From UKL13-2 sp044229235 (GTDB lineage: Bacteria; Pseudomonadota; Gammaproteobacteria; Burkholderiales; Usitatibacteraceae): a stretch of DNA of 64,000 bases. Below are positions 41,427 to 50,284 of this stretch, piece by piece (position 1 is the first letter of the stretch; each line of letters opens with the position of its first letter). Both the position numbers and the translations under genes were made by a program. The notes below the pieces were generated by a model. That model saw only the letters and a list, made by a program, of their open reading frames with translations. It was not told the DNA's origin and ran no database searches. The stretch covers positions 141,552-205,551 of the forward strand of contig JBGATH010000001.1 in NCBI GenBank assembly GCA_044229235.1. Direction: 5' to 3'.

Positions 41427-42352
41427 TCTTCCGCACCGCGCACCACGGCGGTCGCTGCGCTGCGACGCCGCGCCCACCAGGCGGAGAGCGTCGAGTTGTC
41501 CAGAAACACCGCGCGCAGGAAGCCGGAGACGATCTCGCCGGCGAATATCAGCGCAATGATGCACAGCAGAATCGCCAGCACGAAGTCGTAATCGAAACTC
41601 TGGAAAGCCGAGAACAGTGTGCCGCCGATGCCGCCGGCACCGACGATGCCCACCATCGTCGAGTTGCGCAGGTTGGAATCAAGCTGATAGCTGCAAAAAC
41701 CGAGGAAGCGTCCAAATACCTGCGGCAGCACGCCATAGGTGAGCACGTTCGCGAATGAGGCGCCGGAGGCGCGCACCGCTTCGACCTGCTTGAGGGAAAT
41801 TTCCTCGATGGCTTCGGCAAACAGCTTGGCAATGAAACCCACCGACGCCACTACCAGCGCAGCTATGCCGGCGATGGCGCCGAAGCCCAGCGCTTTGACG
41901 AAGATGATGGCGACGATCACCGAGTGGAAGGATCGGAACAGCGCAACCAGCATGCGTGCTGGCCAGCTCAGCCAGACCGGCGAAAGATTGCGTGCCGCCA
42001 TCAGGCCGACCGGCAGCGAAATGACGATGGCCAGTGCCGATGCGATGACGGCGATCTCCAGGCTCTCGGTCAGCCCCTTGACGATCAAATCCCATTTGTC
42101 ACCAGTAAAGTTGGGCGGGAACATGCGCGCGAGAAAGCGCTCAAGGTTGTCCAGGCCGCTGACGACGCGCATCCAGGAGAAATCAAGTTGGGCAGCAGCC
42201 CAGGCGGTGTAGACGGCCAATAGCATCCAGCCGCTGCGGGCAGGCCAGTTGGCCGGGAACGGATTGAGGCGCGGGTCAGCCGTGGGGGAAGTCATGGCCG
42301 CATGGCGTGGTGAAGCGGCGGGCTCCCGCGCGGCGGGAACTTGCCAGGTCAT
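41423..42352 (-). CDS. phnE: Phosphonate/phosphite-type ABC transporter permease (first PhnE)
   Basis: 309-residue permease homologous to the next gene. The EAA loop is FIAKLFAEAIEEISLKQVEA with RASGAS following; SYQLDSNLRNSTMVGIVGAGGIGG is the family signature (residues about 230-255). The start is the ATG overlapping the phnC stop; a second ATG 19 codons later (MTSPTADPR) is also possible, since the first residues look poorly conserved. Translation is coupled on both sides. Confidence 0.9.
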   Translation of the reverse strand: MTWQVPAAREPAASPRHAAMTSPTADPRLNPFPANWPARSGWMLLAVYTAWAAAQLDFSWMRVVSGLDNLERFLARMFPPNFTGDKWDLIVKGLTESLEIAVIASALAIVISLPVGLMAARNLSPVWLSWPARMLVALFRSFHSVIVAIIFVKALGFGAIAGIAALVVASVGFIAKLFAEAIEEISLKQVEAVRASGASFANVLTYGVLPQVFGRFLGFCSYQLDSNLRNSTMVGIVGAGGIGGTLFSAFQSFDYDFVLAILLCIIALIFAGEIVSGFLRAVFLDNSTLSAWWARRRSAATAVVRGAEE

Positions 42353-43110
42353 TCAATCCAGTTTTCCCCGCCGTAGATTTCCTTGAGATTGGCATCGGTC
42401 AGTTGGGAAGGGTCACCGTCAAACACCACCTTGCCGCCGGTCATGCCGATCATGCGGCCGCAGAATCGCTTGGCCAGCACCACGTTGTGGATGTTCACCA
42501 CCACCGGAATGTTGCGCTTGCCGGCGATATCGGCCATCAGCTCCATGATTTCGACCGAAGTCTTCGGGTCGAGTGAAGAAGTCGGTTCGTCGGCCAGCAG
42601 GATATCCGGGTGCTGCATCACGGCGCGCGCGATGCCGACGCGTTGTCGCTGGCCGCCGGAAAGGCTGTCGGCGCGCTGGTTGGCGAAGCTCGCCAGGCCG
42701 ACGGTTTCCAGCAGCGCGTAGGCTTCGTCGATGTCCGCCTGCGGAAAGCGCCGCAGCCAGGCGTCGATGGCGCCCATATAGCCAAGCCGCCCGGTGAGCA
42801 CGTTTTCCATGACGGTGAGCCGCTCGACCAGGTTGTATTCCTGGAAGATCATGCCGATGCGCCGACGCGCGGCGCGCAGTTCCGCGCCTTTCAGTTTGGC
42901 CAGATCCATGCCCTGGAAAATGATCTCGCCCGCCGTGGGCTCCACCAGCCGGTTGATGCAGCGGATCAGCGTGGACTTGCCGGTGCCGGACGGACCGATG
43001 ATGGCGGTGATGCCTTCGCCGGCGATGTGCAGGTCGATGCCCTTGAGAACCGGCACGCCGCGCTGGTATTCCTTGACCAGGCCGCGAATCTGGATGGAGC
43101 GGTCGATCAT
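42349..43110 (-). CDS. phnC: Phosphonate/phosphite-type ABC transporter ATP-binding protein
   Basis: 253-residue ABC ATPase energising the importer. Walker A is GPSGTGKSTLIR, the Q-loop is MIFQEYNLVERL, the signature is LSGGQRQRVGIARA, and Walker B is DILLADEPTSSLD. MENVLTGRLGYM is typical of the PhnC branch. Overlaps phnD and the first phnE by ATGA. No C-P lyase or phosphite dehydrogenase gene is in the window, so the substrate (phosphonate, phosphite or another small oxyanion) stays open. Confidence 0.94.
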   Translation of the reverse strand: MIDRSIQIRGLVKEYQRGVPVLKGIDLHIAGEGITAIIGPSGTGKSTLIRCINRLVEPTAGEIIFQGMDLAKLKGAELRAARRRIGMIFQEYNLVERLTVMENVLTGRLGYMGAIDAWLRRFPQADIDEAYALLETVGLASFANQRADSLSGGQRQRVGIARAVMQHPDILLADEPTSSLDPKTSVEIMELMADIAGKRNIPVVVNIHNVVLAKRFCGRMIGMTGGKVVFDGDPSQLTDANLKEIYGGENWIE

Positions 43111-44120
43111 CGGGCGGTTTCCTTTTTCTTCATTTCGCCGCTGGCCTGGGCAACCTCGCGGACCGAGTCAAAATCGCGATTGTAATCGAGCGGCACGAAA
43201 CGGTCCGAGCCCTGGAAGGCCTCCACGAGCTGCGGCGAAAACTTGTAATTGAGCGTGCAGTCGCGAATCGATTTGACCACGGCCGGCGCCAGGTCGTGGG
43301 CGAACACCATGCTGCCGGCAGGGAATGACTTGCTCGTGAAAATCACGCGGAAATCCGCGGCCTTGACCACGCCGCGCGACACCAGCCGGTCGAGCACGTC
43401 GTCGGCCACCGCCGCGGCATCGTAATCGCCGCGCAGTACGCCGAGAATAGAGTTGTCGTGTTTGCCGGAGTAGATCACCTTGTAGTCCTTGTCCGGCACC
43501 AGCCCCTCGGCCGGAAACAGGGCGCGCGGCGCCATGTTTCCCGAGTTCGATGACGGCGCGGTGTGCGCGACACGCTTGCCCTTGAGGTCGGCGAGTTTCC
43601 TGAACGCGCTGTCCTTGCGCACCAATGTGACCACATGGTAGCCCAGCAGGCCCTTGTTGCCGCCGATGCCGGCGTAGGGAACCGCGCCGGCAACATTGAC
43701 GGCGAACGGCGTGTCGCCGGTGGCGAGTAGGCTGAAGTGGATGCGCCCCGAACGGAAGGCTTCGACCACGGCTGCACTGGAATGCACCTGGAAAAATCGC
43801 ACCGGCTTGCCGGTGCATTGGCCGAGATGGGTGACGAACGGCGCCCACAGCTTTTCATAGCTGCCGGTGTCTTCCTGCGGCGAATAGCTCATCAGCAGCG
43901 CCGGTGGGTTCCGCAGCCTCGACGGATCGACCGGGGCGTCGGCGGTGAGGTTGCGATCCTCGTCGCAAAACAAGGCATCGAGCTCGCCGCGATGGCTGCA
44001 GGTCGCAGCAGGGGCGCTAGCGGCGATGGTTGCCAGCGTCGAAACCACCAGCAGCAGGCCGCGCGTGAGCAATGGAATGATGGCGATTCCCGAATTGTTT
44101 TTGGTTAACTGCGGAAACAT
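43107..44120 (-). CDS. phnD: Phosphonate/phosphite-type ABC transporter substrate-binding protein
   Basis: Periplasmic binding protein of the PhnD/PtxB type, about 337 residues. Signal peptide: basic start, hydrophobic stretch LLLVVSTLATIAASAPAATC. Binding-site motifs include SYSPQEDTGSYEKLWAPF, FSLLATGDTPFAVN, VAHTAPSSNSGNMAPRALF and VIYSGKHDNSILGVLRGDYDAAAV. The start is uncertain: GTG at 44156 or ATG at 44147 would lengthen the n-region; I chose the ATG with an AGGA upstream. The N-terminal cysteines (TC, FCDE) are unusual. First gene of the operon, divergent from the TraB-type gene. Confidence 0.9.
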   Translation of the reverse strand: MFPQLTKNNSGIAIIPLLTRGLLLVVSTLATIAASAPAATCSHRGELDALFCDEDRNLTADAPVDPSRLRNPPALLMSYSPQEDTGSYEKLWAPFVTHLGQCTGKPVRFFQVHSSAAVVEAFRSGRIHFSLLATGDTPFAVNVAGAVPYAGIGGNKGLLGYHVVTLVRKDSAFRKLADLKGKRVAHTAPSSNSGNMAPRALFPAEGLVPDKDYKVIYSGKHDNSILGVLRGDYDAAAVADDVLDRLVSRGVVKAADFRVIFTSKSFPAGSMVFAHDLAPAVVKSIRDCTLNYKFSPQLVEAFQGSDRFVPLDYNRDFDSVREVAQASGEMKKKETAR

Positions 44121-44198
44121 TCTAGCAATCCTGCGAAAATTACCCATTGTGCGCACGCCGCGATCGGTCCGCGCACGCCTGATCCGGTGAGTCCCCTA

Positions 44199-45209
44199 AT
44201 GTCAGTATCCCTTACGTTGTTGCGCGGCGCGTTTGCCGCATTGCTTGCAGGCAACGCGCTGCTGGCCGCGGCCGATCCCGCGCCTGCGGTTGCCCCGGCG
44301 CCAAAGCCAGGCGCGGTGCAGGTCACACCAGCGTCCGACTACGATCCGACTCGTCCCGCGCCTGCCGGACCCATTCCTGCTGCGGCGCCCGGCGAGCAGT
44401 CACGATCGTTTGCCTGGGAGGTGAAGTCCAGGACCAACACAGTCACCCTGTTCGGCACCATCCACGTCGGCAAGGCGAGCTTCTATCCCCTGCCCGCTGC
44501 CGTTGAAACAGCGTTCATGCGCGCACGCAAAGTGGTCGTCGAAGCCGATATTTCGCGGGACGGCGGGCTCGCCGATATCCAGTCGCTGATTTCCTACGCA
44601 TCTCCGGACAGCCTCGACCAGCACATCCCGGTCGAACTGTACGCGCGCCTGAACATGCAGCTGGGGCCACTGGGCATCCCGATCCGCGCCGCGCGCAGCA
44701 TGAAGCCATTCGTGGTGGCGGGGCTGCTCGCCATTGCCGAATACCAGCGACTGGGCTACGACATGACCCGCGGCGTTGATGCCTACCTGATCCAGCAGGC
44801 CAAGGCCGCCGGCAAGCCGCTGGAAGAACTGGAATCGCCGCGTGCACAACTGGCGATGCTGGCCGGCATGCCGGCGGAGCTGCAGGAGGCATTTCTCGAC
44901 AACGCCGTCACCGCCATCGAGCAGAAGCGAAACGCCGACCAGGTCACCGGCATGGTCAATGCATGGCAAAGCGGTGACGCGAAGCTGATGGAAGAGGTCA
45001 GCACCGAAGTCAACGCCGGCCAGCGCTTGCAGGCGCGGCTCGATGACGTGCTGCTGCATCAGCGCCACCCGGGCATGCTGAAAAAAATTGAGGGTTATCT
45101 CGCGGAACGCGACCCGGTTTTCGTCGCCGTGGGTTCCCTGCATCTGGTCGGCAAGCGCGGACTGTTGCAATTGCTCAAGGACAAAGGCTACGAGGTGAAC
45201 CAGAAATGA
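44199..45209 (+). CDS. TraB/GumN-family protein
   Basis: 336-residue exported or membrane-anchored protein of the TraB/GumN (PF01963-like) family, whose members are considered metal-dependent peptidase-like but mostly uncharacterised. An N-terminal signal segment is followed by an Ala/Pro-rich linker. The first signature is TVTLFGTIHVGKASFYPLP and the closing one is VFVAVGSLHLVGKRGLLQLL, which together supply the GxxH pairs. ATG chosen after GGTGAG; GTG four codons earlier is an alternative. The stop overlaps the next gene by ATGA, an unusual partner. Confidence 0.85.
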   Translation: MSVSLTLLRGAFAALLAGNALLAAADPAPAVAPAPKPGAVQVTPASDYDPTRPAPAGPIPAAAPGEQSRSFAWEVKSRTNTVTLFGTIHVGKASFYPLPAAVETAFMRARKVVVEADISRDGGLADIQSLISYASPDSLDQHIPVELYARLNMQLGPLGIPIRAARSMKPFVVAGLLAIAEYQRLGYDMTRGVDAYLIQQAKAAGKPLEELESPRAQLAMLAGMPAELQEAFLDNAVTAIEQKRNADQVTGMVNAWQSGDAKLMEEVSTEVNAGQRLQARLDDVLLHQRHPGMLKKIEGYLAERDPVFVAVGSLHLVGKRGLLQLLKDKGYEVNQK

Positions 45210-46873
45210 CCATGCAGCGTACCGGCGGGCAGATCCTCGTCGATCAACTGAAGATTCATGGTGCCGATCTGGCGTTCTGCGTGCCCGGAGAGAGCTACCT
45301 TGCCGTGCTCGATGCCCTGCACGGGCATCGCGACACCATCCGCCTCATCACCTGCCGCCATGAGTCCGGTGCCGCCAATATGGCCGAGGCCTACGGCAAG
45401 CTCACCGGCCGGCCGGGCATCTGCCTGGTCACCCGTGGCCCGGGCGCAACCAACGCCTCGATCGGCGTGCATACCGCGTATCAGGATTCGACGCCGATGA
45501 TCCTGTTCATCGGCCAGGTTGGGAATGATTTTGTCGAGCGCGAGGCCTTCCAGGAGATCGACTACCGGCGCATGTTCGGCGAAATGGCCAAGTGGGTGGC
45601 GCAGATTGATCGCGCTGACCGGGTGCCTGAATACGTCGCGCGCGCCTATCAGGTCGCCACCAGCGGCCGCATGGGGCCGGTGGTGCTGGCGCTGCCCGAG
45701 GACATGTTGTCTGCCGTGACGGACGCGCCCGATGCGCGCGCCTGGCAGCGCGTGGAAACCTCGCCGGGCCAGCCGGAAATGCTGCGCCTGTCCGCCATGC
45801 TGCAAGCGGCAGAGCGGCCGTTCGTCATTGCCGGCGGCAGCGGCTGGGATGCCGAGGCTTGCGATAATCTGCGCGCATTCGCTGAAACCCAACAGGTTCC
45901 GGTGGGCTGTGCCTTTCGTTTCCAGGACCTGTTCGATAACAGCCACCCGTTTTATGCGGGGGATGTGGGCATCGGCATCAACCCGGCACTCGCGGCACGC
46001 ATCCGCGCAGCCGACCTGGTGATCGCGCTCGGTCCGCGACTGGGCGAGATGACCACCGGCGGTTACGCACTCATCAAGGCGCCGGTGCCGGCGCAAAAGC
46101 TGATTCACATCCATGCCGGCGCGGCTGAACTGGGGCGTGTATACCAGGCCGACCTGATGATCAACGCCACCATGCCGGCGATGGCGCGCGCATTGGCCGC
46201 GCTGCCGCGGGTGACCCGCAGCGGCCTCGACCAGACGGTGCGTGACGCCAACCTCGATTACCAGGCCTGGCAGGCACGCAAGGAAATTTCCGGCGCGGTG
46301 CAAATGTGGGACGTGATGCAGCACCTGGAAGACGTGCTGCCGGCCGACGCCATCGTTACCAATGGCGCGGGCAACTACTCGGTGTGGGTGCATCGCTTTC
46401 ATCGCTATCGCAGCTTTCGCACGCAACTCGCCCCTACCTCGGGCGCAATGGGTTACGGCGTGCCGGCAGCCATCGGTGCCAAGACGCTTTACCCGCAGCG
46501 CACGGTGGTGTGCTTTGCCGGCGACGGCTGTTTCCTGATGACCGGCCAGGAATTGGCCACAGCTGTCCAGTACGGGCTGGGGGTGATTTTCATCGTCGTC
46601 AACAACGGCATGTACGGCACCATCCGCATGCACCAGGAGCGGGAATTTCCGGGCAATGTGCACGGCACGGCACTGGTCAATCCTGACTTCGCCGCGTATG
46701 CGCGCGCGTTCGGGGCGCATGGCGAGACCGTGGAGAAAACCGCTGAGTTTGCGCCGGCGTTGAAACGCGCCCAGGCATCCGGGAAGCCGGCGCTGATCGA
46801 AATTCGCATCGATCCGGAGGCGATTACACCCAATACCACGCTCAGTGCCATCCGCGAGGGTGCAAAAAGATAA
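45206..46873 (+). CDS. Thiamine-diphosphate enzyme, acetolactate synthase large-subunit-like
   Basis: 555-residue ThDP-dependent enzyme of the acetolactate synthase/benzoylformate decarboxylase superfamily. The catalytic glutamate is in AFCVPGESYLAVLDAL; the ThDP motif is FAGDGCFLMTGQELATA, with the matching NNGMYGT end. GRPGICLVTRGPGATNASIG and PMILFIGQV are ALS-like. No small regulatory subunit (ilvN) or ilvC is adjacent, so it is probably a catabolic or side-activity enzyme, not the biosynthetic ALS. Product not certain. Coupled to the TraB-type gene by ATGA. Confidence 0.85.
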   Translation: MTMQRTGGQILVDQLKIHGADLAFCVPGESYLAVLDALHGHRDTIRLITCRHESGAANMAEAYGKLTGRPGICLVTRGPGATNASIGVHTAYQDSTPMILFIGQVGNDFVEREAFQEIDYRRMFGEMAKWVAQIDRADRVPEYVARAYQVATSGRMGPVVLALPEDMLSAVTDAPDARAWQRVETSPGQPEMLRLSAMLQAAERPFVIAGGSGWDAEACDNLRAFAETQQVPVGCAFRFQDLFDNSHPFYAGDVGIGINPALAARIRAADLVIALGPRLGEMTTGGYALIKAPVPAQKLIHIHAGAAELGRVYQADLMINATMPAMARALAALPRVTRSGLDQTVRDANLDYQAWQARKEISGAVQMWDVMQHLEDVLPADAIVTNGAGNYSVWVHRFHRYRSFRTQLAPTSGAMGYGVPAAIGAKTLYPQRTVVCFAGDGCFLMTGQELATAVQYGLGVIFIVVNNGMYGTIRMHQEREFPGNVHGTALVNPDFAAYARAFGAHGETVEKTAEFAPALKRAQASGKPALIEIRIDPEAITPNTTLSAIREGAKR

Positions 46874-46888
46874 AGTCCGCGCCCCTAT

Positions 46889-46938
46889 TGGGTTTCAGGG
46901 CATTTTTGCCCGGAGAGGCGCGCCAATGCTGGAGTTTG
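46889..46938 (+). repeat. Dispersed palindromic element, partial copy E
   Basis: Right half of the element: TTTCAGGGCATTTTTGCCCG, GAGAGGCGCGCC and AATGCTGGAGTTTGG. The left arm is missing. Sits 15 bases after the ThDP enzyme stop, ahead of htpG. The CGGGCA/TGCCCG-type core with TTTTT may form a small hairpin. Confidence 0.7.
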
Positions 46939-47074
46939 GCTTTTTTGTACCGGCCGAGCCAGGCGATCGCCAGCCACAAAAGAAAAGGGCCGCCGCAGCG
47001 ACCCTAACGTACTACTCACTCAATCCAAGGAGACATCTTGAATATTGAGTGGCCGGTCGCAAATAAGTTCCGGA

Positions 47075-47097
47075 CTTGAAAAAAATTCCTGCGCCCC
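47075..47097 (+). promoter_or_regulatory. Candidate heat-shock (sigma-32) promoter of htpG
   Basis: CTTGAAA, a 12-base spacer, and CCCC (followed by GGCC rather than ATNT) lie about 66 bases before the htpG start. The -35 is perfect for sigma-32 and the C-run fits the -10, but the rest of the -10 does not. Since htpG is a classic heat-shock gene, this is a plausible promoter. Confidence 0.5.
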
Positions 47098-47162
47098 GGC
47101 CCGGTCCGCGCCATACCCTGCGGGGCCGCAACACGCAACTATCTGATTTTATGGAGCCCATG

Positions 47163-49085
47163 ATGTCCACTATCGACCAAGCCCCCAAGACCGAAGCCGG
47201 TCAGCCGCAGACCCTCGCCTTCCAGACCGAGGTCAAACAACTGCTGCACCTGATGATCCACTCGCTGTACTCCAACCGGGAAATATTCCTGCGCGAACTG
47301 ATCAGCAATGCGTCGGATGCCATCGACAAGCTGCGCTTTGAAGCCCTGGCCACACCGGCGCTCAATGAAAACGACACGGACCTGAAGATCCGCGTCGCTG
47401 TCGACAAGGCCGCCGGCACGCTCACCATCAGCGACAACGGCATCGGCATGACGCGCGACGAGGTGATCGCCAACATCGGCACCATCGCCAAGTCCGGCAC
47501 CAAGGAATTCTTCGCCCGGCTGACCGGTGACCAGCAGAAAGATGCCAACCTGATCGGCCAGTTCGGCGTCGGTTTCTATTCGGCCTTCATCGTCGCCGAC
47601 CGGGTCGAGCTGCGCACGCGCGTTGCCGGCGGCCAGGCGGCGGACGGCGTGCTCTGGTCCAGCGCCGGTGACGGCGAATTCACGCTGGCGTCGCTGGACA
47701 AGCCTGCGCGCGGCACCGAAGTCACCCTGCACCTGAAGGAGGACGCCAAGGAGTTCCTCGACGACTGGCGCCTCAAATCGATCATCCGCAAGTATTCCGA
47801 CCATATCCAGATGCCCATCGTCATGAAAAAGACCGAATGGGACAAGGACAAGCAGGAGCAGGTCGAGACCGCGGAAGAAGAGACGGTGAACAAGGCCAGT
47901 GCCCTGTGGGCGCGCGCCAAGAGCGACATCAAGGAAGAGGAATACGAGGAGTTTTACAAGCACGTGTCCCACGACTGGGAAAAACCGCTGGCCTGGTCGC
48001 ATGCGCGCGTCGAGGGCAAGCACGAGTACACCGAACTGCTGTACCTGCCGGGCAAGGCGCCGTTCGACCTGTTCGACCGCGACACCAAGCACGGCGTGAA
48101 GCTGTATGTGCGTCGCGTGTTCATCATGGATGACGCCGAGCACCTGCTGCCGCGCTACCTGCGTTTTGTGAAAGGCGTGATCGATTCCAACAACCTGCCG
48201 CTCAACGTCTCGCGGGAAATCCTGCAGGAATCCAAGGATGTGGAAGCCATCAAGAATGGCTGCGTTAAAAAGGTGCTGGGACTGCTGGAGGACCTGGCGG
48301 AAAACCAGGCCGAGAAATACGCCTCGTTCTGGAGCAACTTCGGCCGCGTGTTCAAGGAAGGGCTGGGCGAGGATTTCGCCAGTCGCGAGCGCCTGCTGAA
48401 ACTGATTCGCGTCGCCTCCACGCACAACAGCGATGACGCGCAAAATGTCTCGCTGGCCGATTACGTGGCGCGCATGAAGCACGGCCAGGAAAAAATCTAC
48501 TACGTCACCGCCGACAATTTCCCGGCGGCGCGCAACAGCCCGCACCTCGAGGTGTTCAAGAAGAAAGGCATCGAGGTGTTGATGCTCACCGAGCCGGTCG
48601 ATGAATGGTGGCTGGGCCAGGTGGAAGAGTTCGAGGGCAAGAAACTGCAGTCCGTGGCCAAGGGCGATTTGGATCTGGGCGCATTCGAGGACGAGGCCGA
48701 GAAGAAGGAGCAGGAAAAAACCGCCGAGGAACTGAAGCCGCTGGTCGAGCGCATCAAGACCGCGCTGGGCGACAAGGTCAAGGAGGTGCGGGTGACCCAT
48801 CGCCTGGTGGATTCGCCTGCCTGCCTGGTGGTCGATGAAAACGAGCTGTCAGGTAATCTCGAGCGCATGCTCAAGGCCGCCGGACAGAAGATCCCGTCCA
48901 GCAAACCGATCCTCGAAATCAATCCGGCGCACGCCGTCATCGGGCGGCTCAAGGAGGCCACCGAAGCCGATTTCGCTGACTGGTCCAGCCTGCTGTTCGA
49001 GCAATCGGTGCTGGCCGAAGGCGGGCAACTGGAGAATCCGGCCGAGTTCGTGAAGCGCATGAACACACTGATGCTGCGCGCCTGA
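47163..49085 (+). CDS. htpG: Molecular chaperone HtpG (Hsp90)
   Basis: Bacterial Hsp90. The 640-residue protein has the N-terminal GHKL ATPase domain with YSNREIFLRELISNASDAID, DNGIGMTRDEVI, and the lid/glycine motif GQFGVGFYSAFIVAD. The middle domain carries LPLNVSREILQESKDV with the catalytic arginine, and a C-terminal dimerisation domain completes it. Three ATGs are close together; the last (MSTIDQAPK) has GGAG six bases upstream and is preferred, though the one at 47151 is possible. A strong terminator follows. Confidence 0.97.
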   Translation: MSTIDQAPKTEAGQPQTLAFQTEVKQLLHLMIHSLYSNREIFLRELISNASDAIDKLRFEALATPALNENDTDLKIRVAVDKAAGTLTISDNGIGMTRDEVIANIGTIAKSGTKEFFARLTGDQQKDANLIGQFGVGFYSAFIVADRVELRTRVAGGQAADGVLWSSAGDGEFTLASLDKPARGTEVTLHLKEDAKEFLDDWRLKSIIRKYSDHIQMPIVMKKTEWDKDKQEQVETAEEETVNKASALWARAKSDIKEEEYEEFYKHVSHDWEKPLAWSHARVEGKHEYTELLYLPGKAPFDLFDRDTKHGVKLYVRRVFIMDDAEHLLPRYLRFVKGVIDSNNLPLNVSREILQESKDVEAIKNGCVKKVLGLLEDLAENQAEKYASFWSNFGRVFKEGLGEDFASRERLLKLIRVASTHNSDDAQNVSLADYVARMKHGQEKIYYVTADNFPAARNSPHLEVFKKKGIEVLMLTEPVDEWWLGQVEEFEGKKLQSVAKGDLDLGAFEDEAEKKEQEKTAEELKPLVERIKTALGDKVKEVRVTHRLVDSPACLVVDENELSGNLERMLKAAGQKIPSSKPILEINPAHAVIGRLKEATEADFADWSSLLFEQSVLAEGGQLENPAEFVKRMNTLMLRA

Positions 49086-49108
49086 GCGGATTGGCGACAC
49101 GTGCCGGG

Positions 49109-49137
49109 AAAGGGCGGGATTTCCCGCCCTTTTTTTC
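49109..49137 (+). terminator. Rho-independent terminator of htpG
   Basis: AAAGGGCGGG and CCCGCCCTTT form a 10-bp stem with a four-base loop, continuing into a run of seven or more T. It begins 24 bases after the htpG stop. The complementary A-run gives some bidirectional potential. Confidence 0.93.
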
Positions 49138-49295
49138 GTCCTGCCGGGGTCGTTCGCAACAGATTGCGACTGCGCTTGCGAGTTTGTGCCGGCGCGGGTT
49201 TTGGCCCCCGCGGCCACTTGCAATGCGCGCCGCGCCGGCGTAGCGTAACAGCGAGGTTGCCGTTCCCGGTTGTCAACGTTGCGAAGGAGCCTGCC

Positions 49296-49499
49296 ATGAA
49301 AAAAGCCATCCTGTCCGGGGTTGTCATGGTTCTCACGCTGTGCGGCTGCGCCACCGCGCCGCCTGACCCCAACGAGCGGGTCGTGGTGGATCAGCAAAAG
49401 ATCGACCTGGTTGAATCATGGGCGCGCGCCAAGGGCGTGACGGTGTTGTGGATGAATACGCCGACGCGCATCGTCCGCGCCCAGCCACAGGGAAGCTGA
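49296..49499 (+). CDS. Small putative lipoprotein
   Basis: 67-residue product with a lipoprotein signal: MKKAILSGVVMVLTLCGC, lipobox LCGC with the modified cysteine at residue 18. The mature part is about 49 residues (PNERVVVDQQKIDLVESWAR, ending RIVRAQPQGS) and contains no recognised domain. A GAAGGA ribosome site and the signal make it credible despite its size. Unknown function, probably periplasmic/membrane anchored. Confidence 0.75.
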   Translation: MKKAILSGVVMVLTLCGCATAPPDPNERVVVDQQKIDLVESWARAKGVTVLWMNTPTRIVRAQPQGS

Positions 49500-49571
49500 A
49501 CGCGCGTATTCCGCTGGGTCGCCGACGCGTATTGAGCATGAGGTCGAGGCGACGCGTGGCAAAATGTCGGG

Positions 49572-50252
49572 ATGAGTGAAATTGTTCCCGCACCCATTCA
49601 GGCAGCCTTCGATCGCGAACGCATCACCTCCCGCGATGCTGCCCGGCTGGCCAGGGAACCCGCCGAACACCGCGCATTGACGGTCAGAATGTACGGGCGT
49701 CTGGCGCAACTGCAAAACCAGGTGATCGCGCAGGAAAAGGTGGCCGTTGCCTGCCAGCGCGGTTGCGTCTATTGCTGCAGCCAGCGCGTGGAAATGCGCC
49801 CGCATGAAGTGTTCGTGCTGGCCGGTTTTATCCAGGCGCGATTTGACCCGCGGCAGCGCGCGCGCATGCAGGCACGCCTCGACGAAAACCTGGCAAGAAT
49901 TGCCGACCTCACCCGCGAGCAGCATGTGCAGGCAGGCATCTCCTGCGCACTGCTGGTGGACGGCTCGTGTTCCGTGTACGAAGCGCGGCCGGCGGCGTGC
50001 CGCAAATACTATTCGGTGTCAGTCGATACCTGCCGCAGTGCATTTGAAAACCCGGCGGCGCCACTGATCGGTCCGCTGGAACATGACAATCTGCGGTTTG
50101 CCGGCAACGCGGTCGCGCTGGGCTTCGCCAAAGGCATCAGTGAAGCGGGGTACAGCACGGACCTGTTCGAACTGCACCAGGCACTGAATCTGGCGCTTGA
50201 GAGCAACAAGCCGGAAAAGCGCTACCGCGACGGCAAAAAGCCTTTCGTCTAG
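49572..50252 (+). CDS. YkgJ-family cysteine-cluster protein
   Basis: 226-residue cytosolic protein with the YkgJ/UPF0153 cysteine cluster: VACQRGCVYCCSQRVEM near residue 60, CALLVDGSCSVYEARPAACRKY near residues 125-146, and DTCRSAF. The pattern suggests zinc or iron-sulphur binding. The biochemical role is unknown. It lies between the lipoprotein gene and convergent queG. Confidence 0.85.
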   Translation: MSEIVPAPIQAAFDRERITSRDAARLAREPAEHRALTVRMYGRLAQLQNQVIAQEKVAVACQRGCVYCCSQRVEMRPHEVFVLAGFIQARFDPRQRARMQARLDENLARIADLTREQHVQAGISCALLVDGSCSVYEARPAACRKYYSVSVDTCRSAFENPAAPLIGPLEHDNLRFAGNAVALGFAKGISEAGYSTDLFELHQALNLALESNKPEKRYRDGKKPFV

Positions 50253-50284
50253 CCTGCCTGTTTCACGGGTTGGCGCCGTCGCTG

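Noticed and set aside
45188..46720. Open frame of about 510 codons antisense to the ThDP enzyme
   Set aside because: Shadow of a clear enzyme gene; product is Arg/His-rich and unlike any family.
47139..48800. Open frame of about 550 codons antisense to htpG
   Set aside because: Shadow frame; htpG has all Hsp90 motifs on the plus strand.
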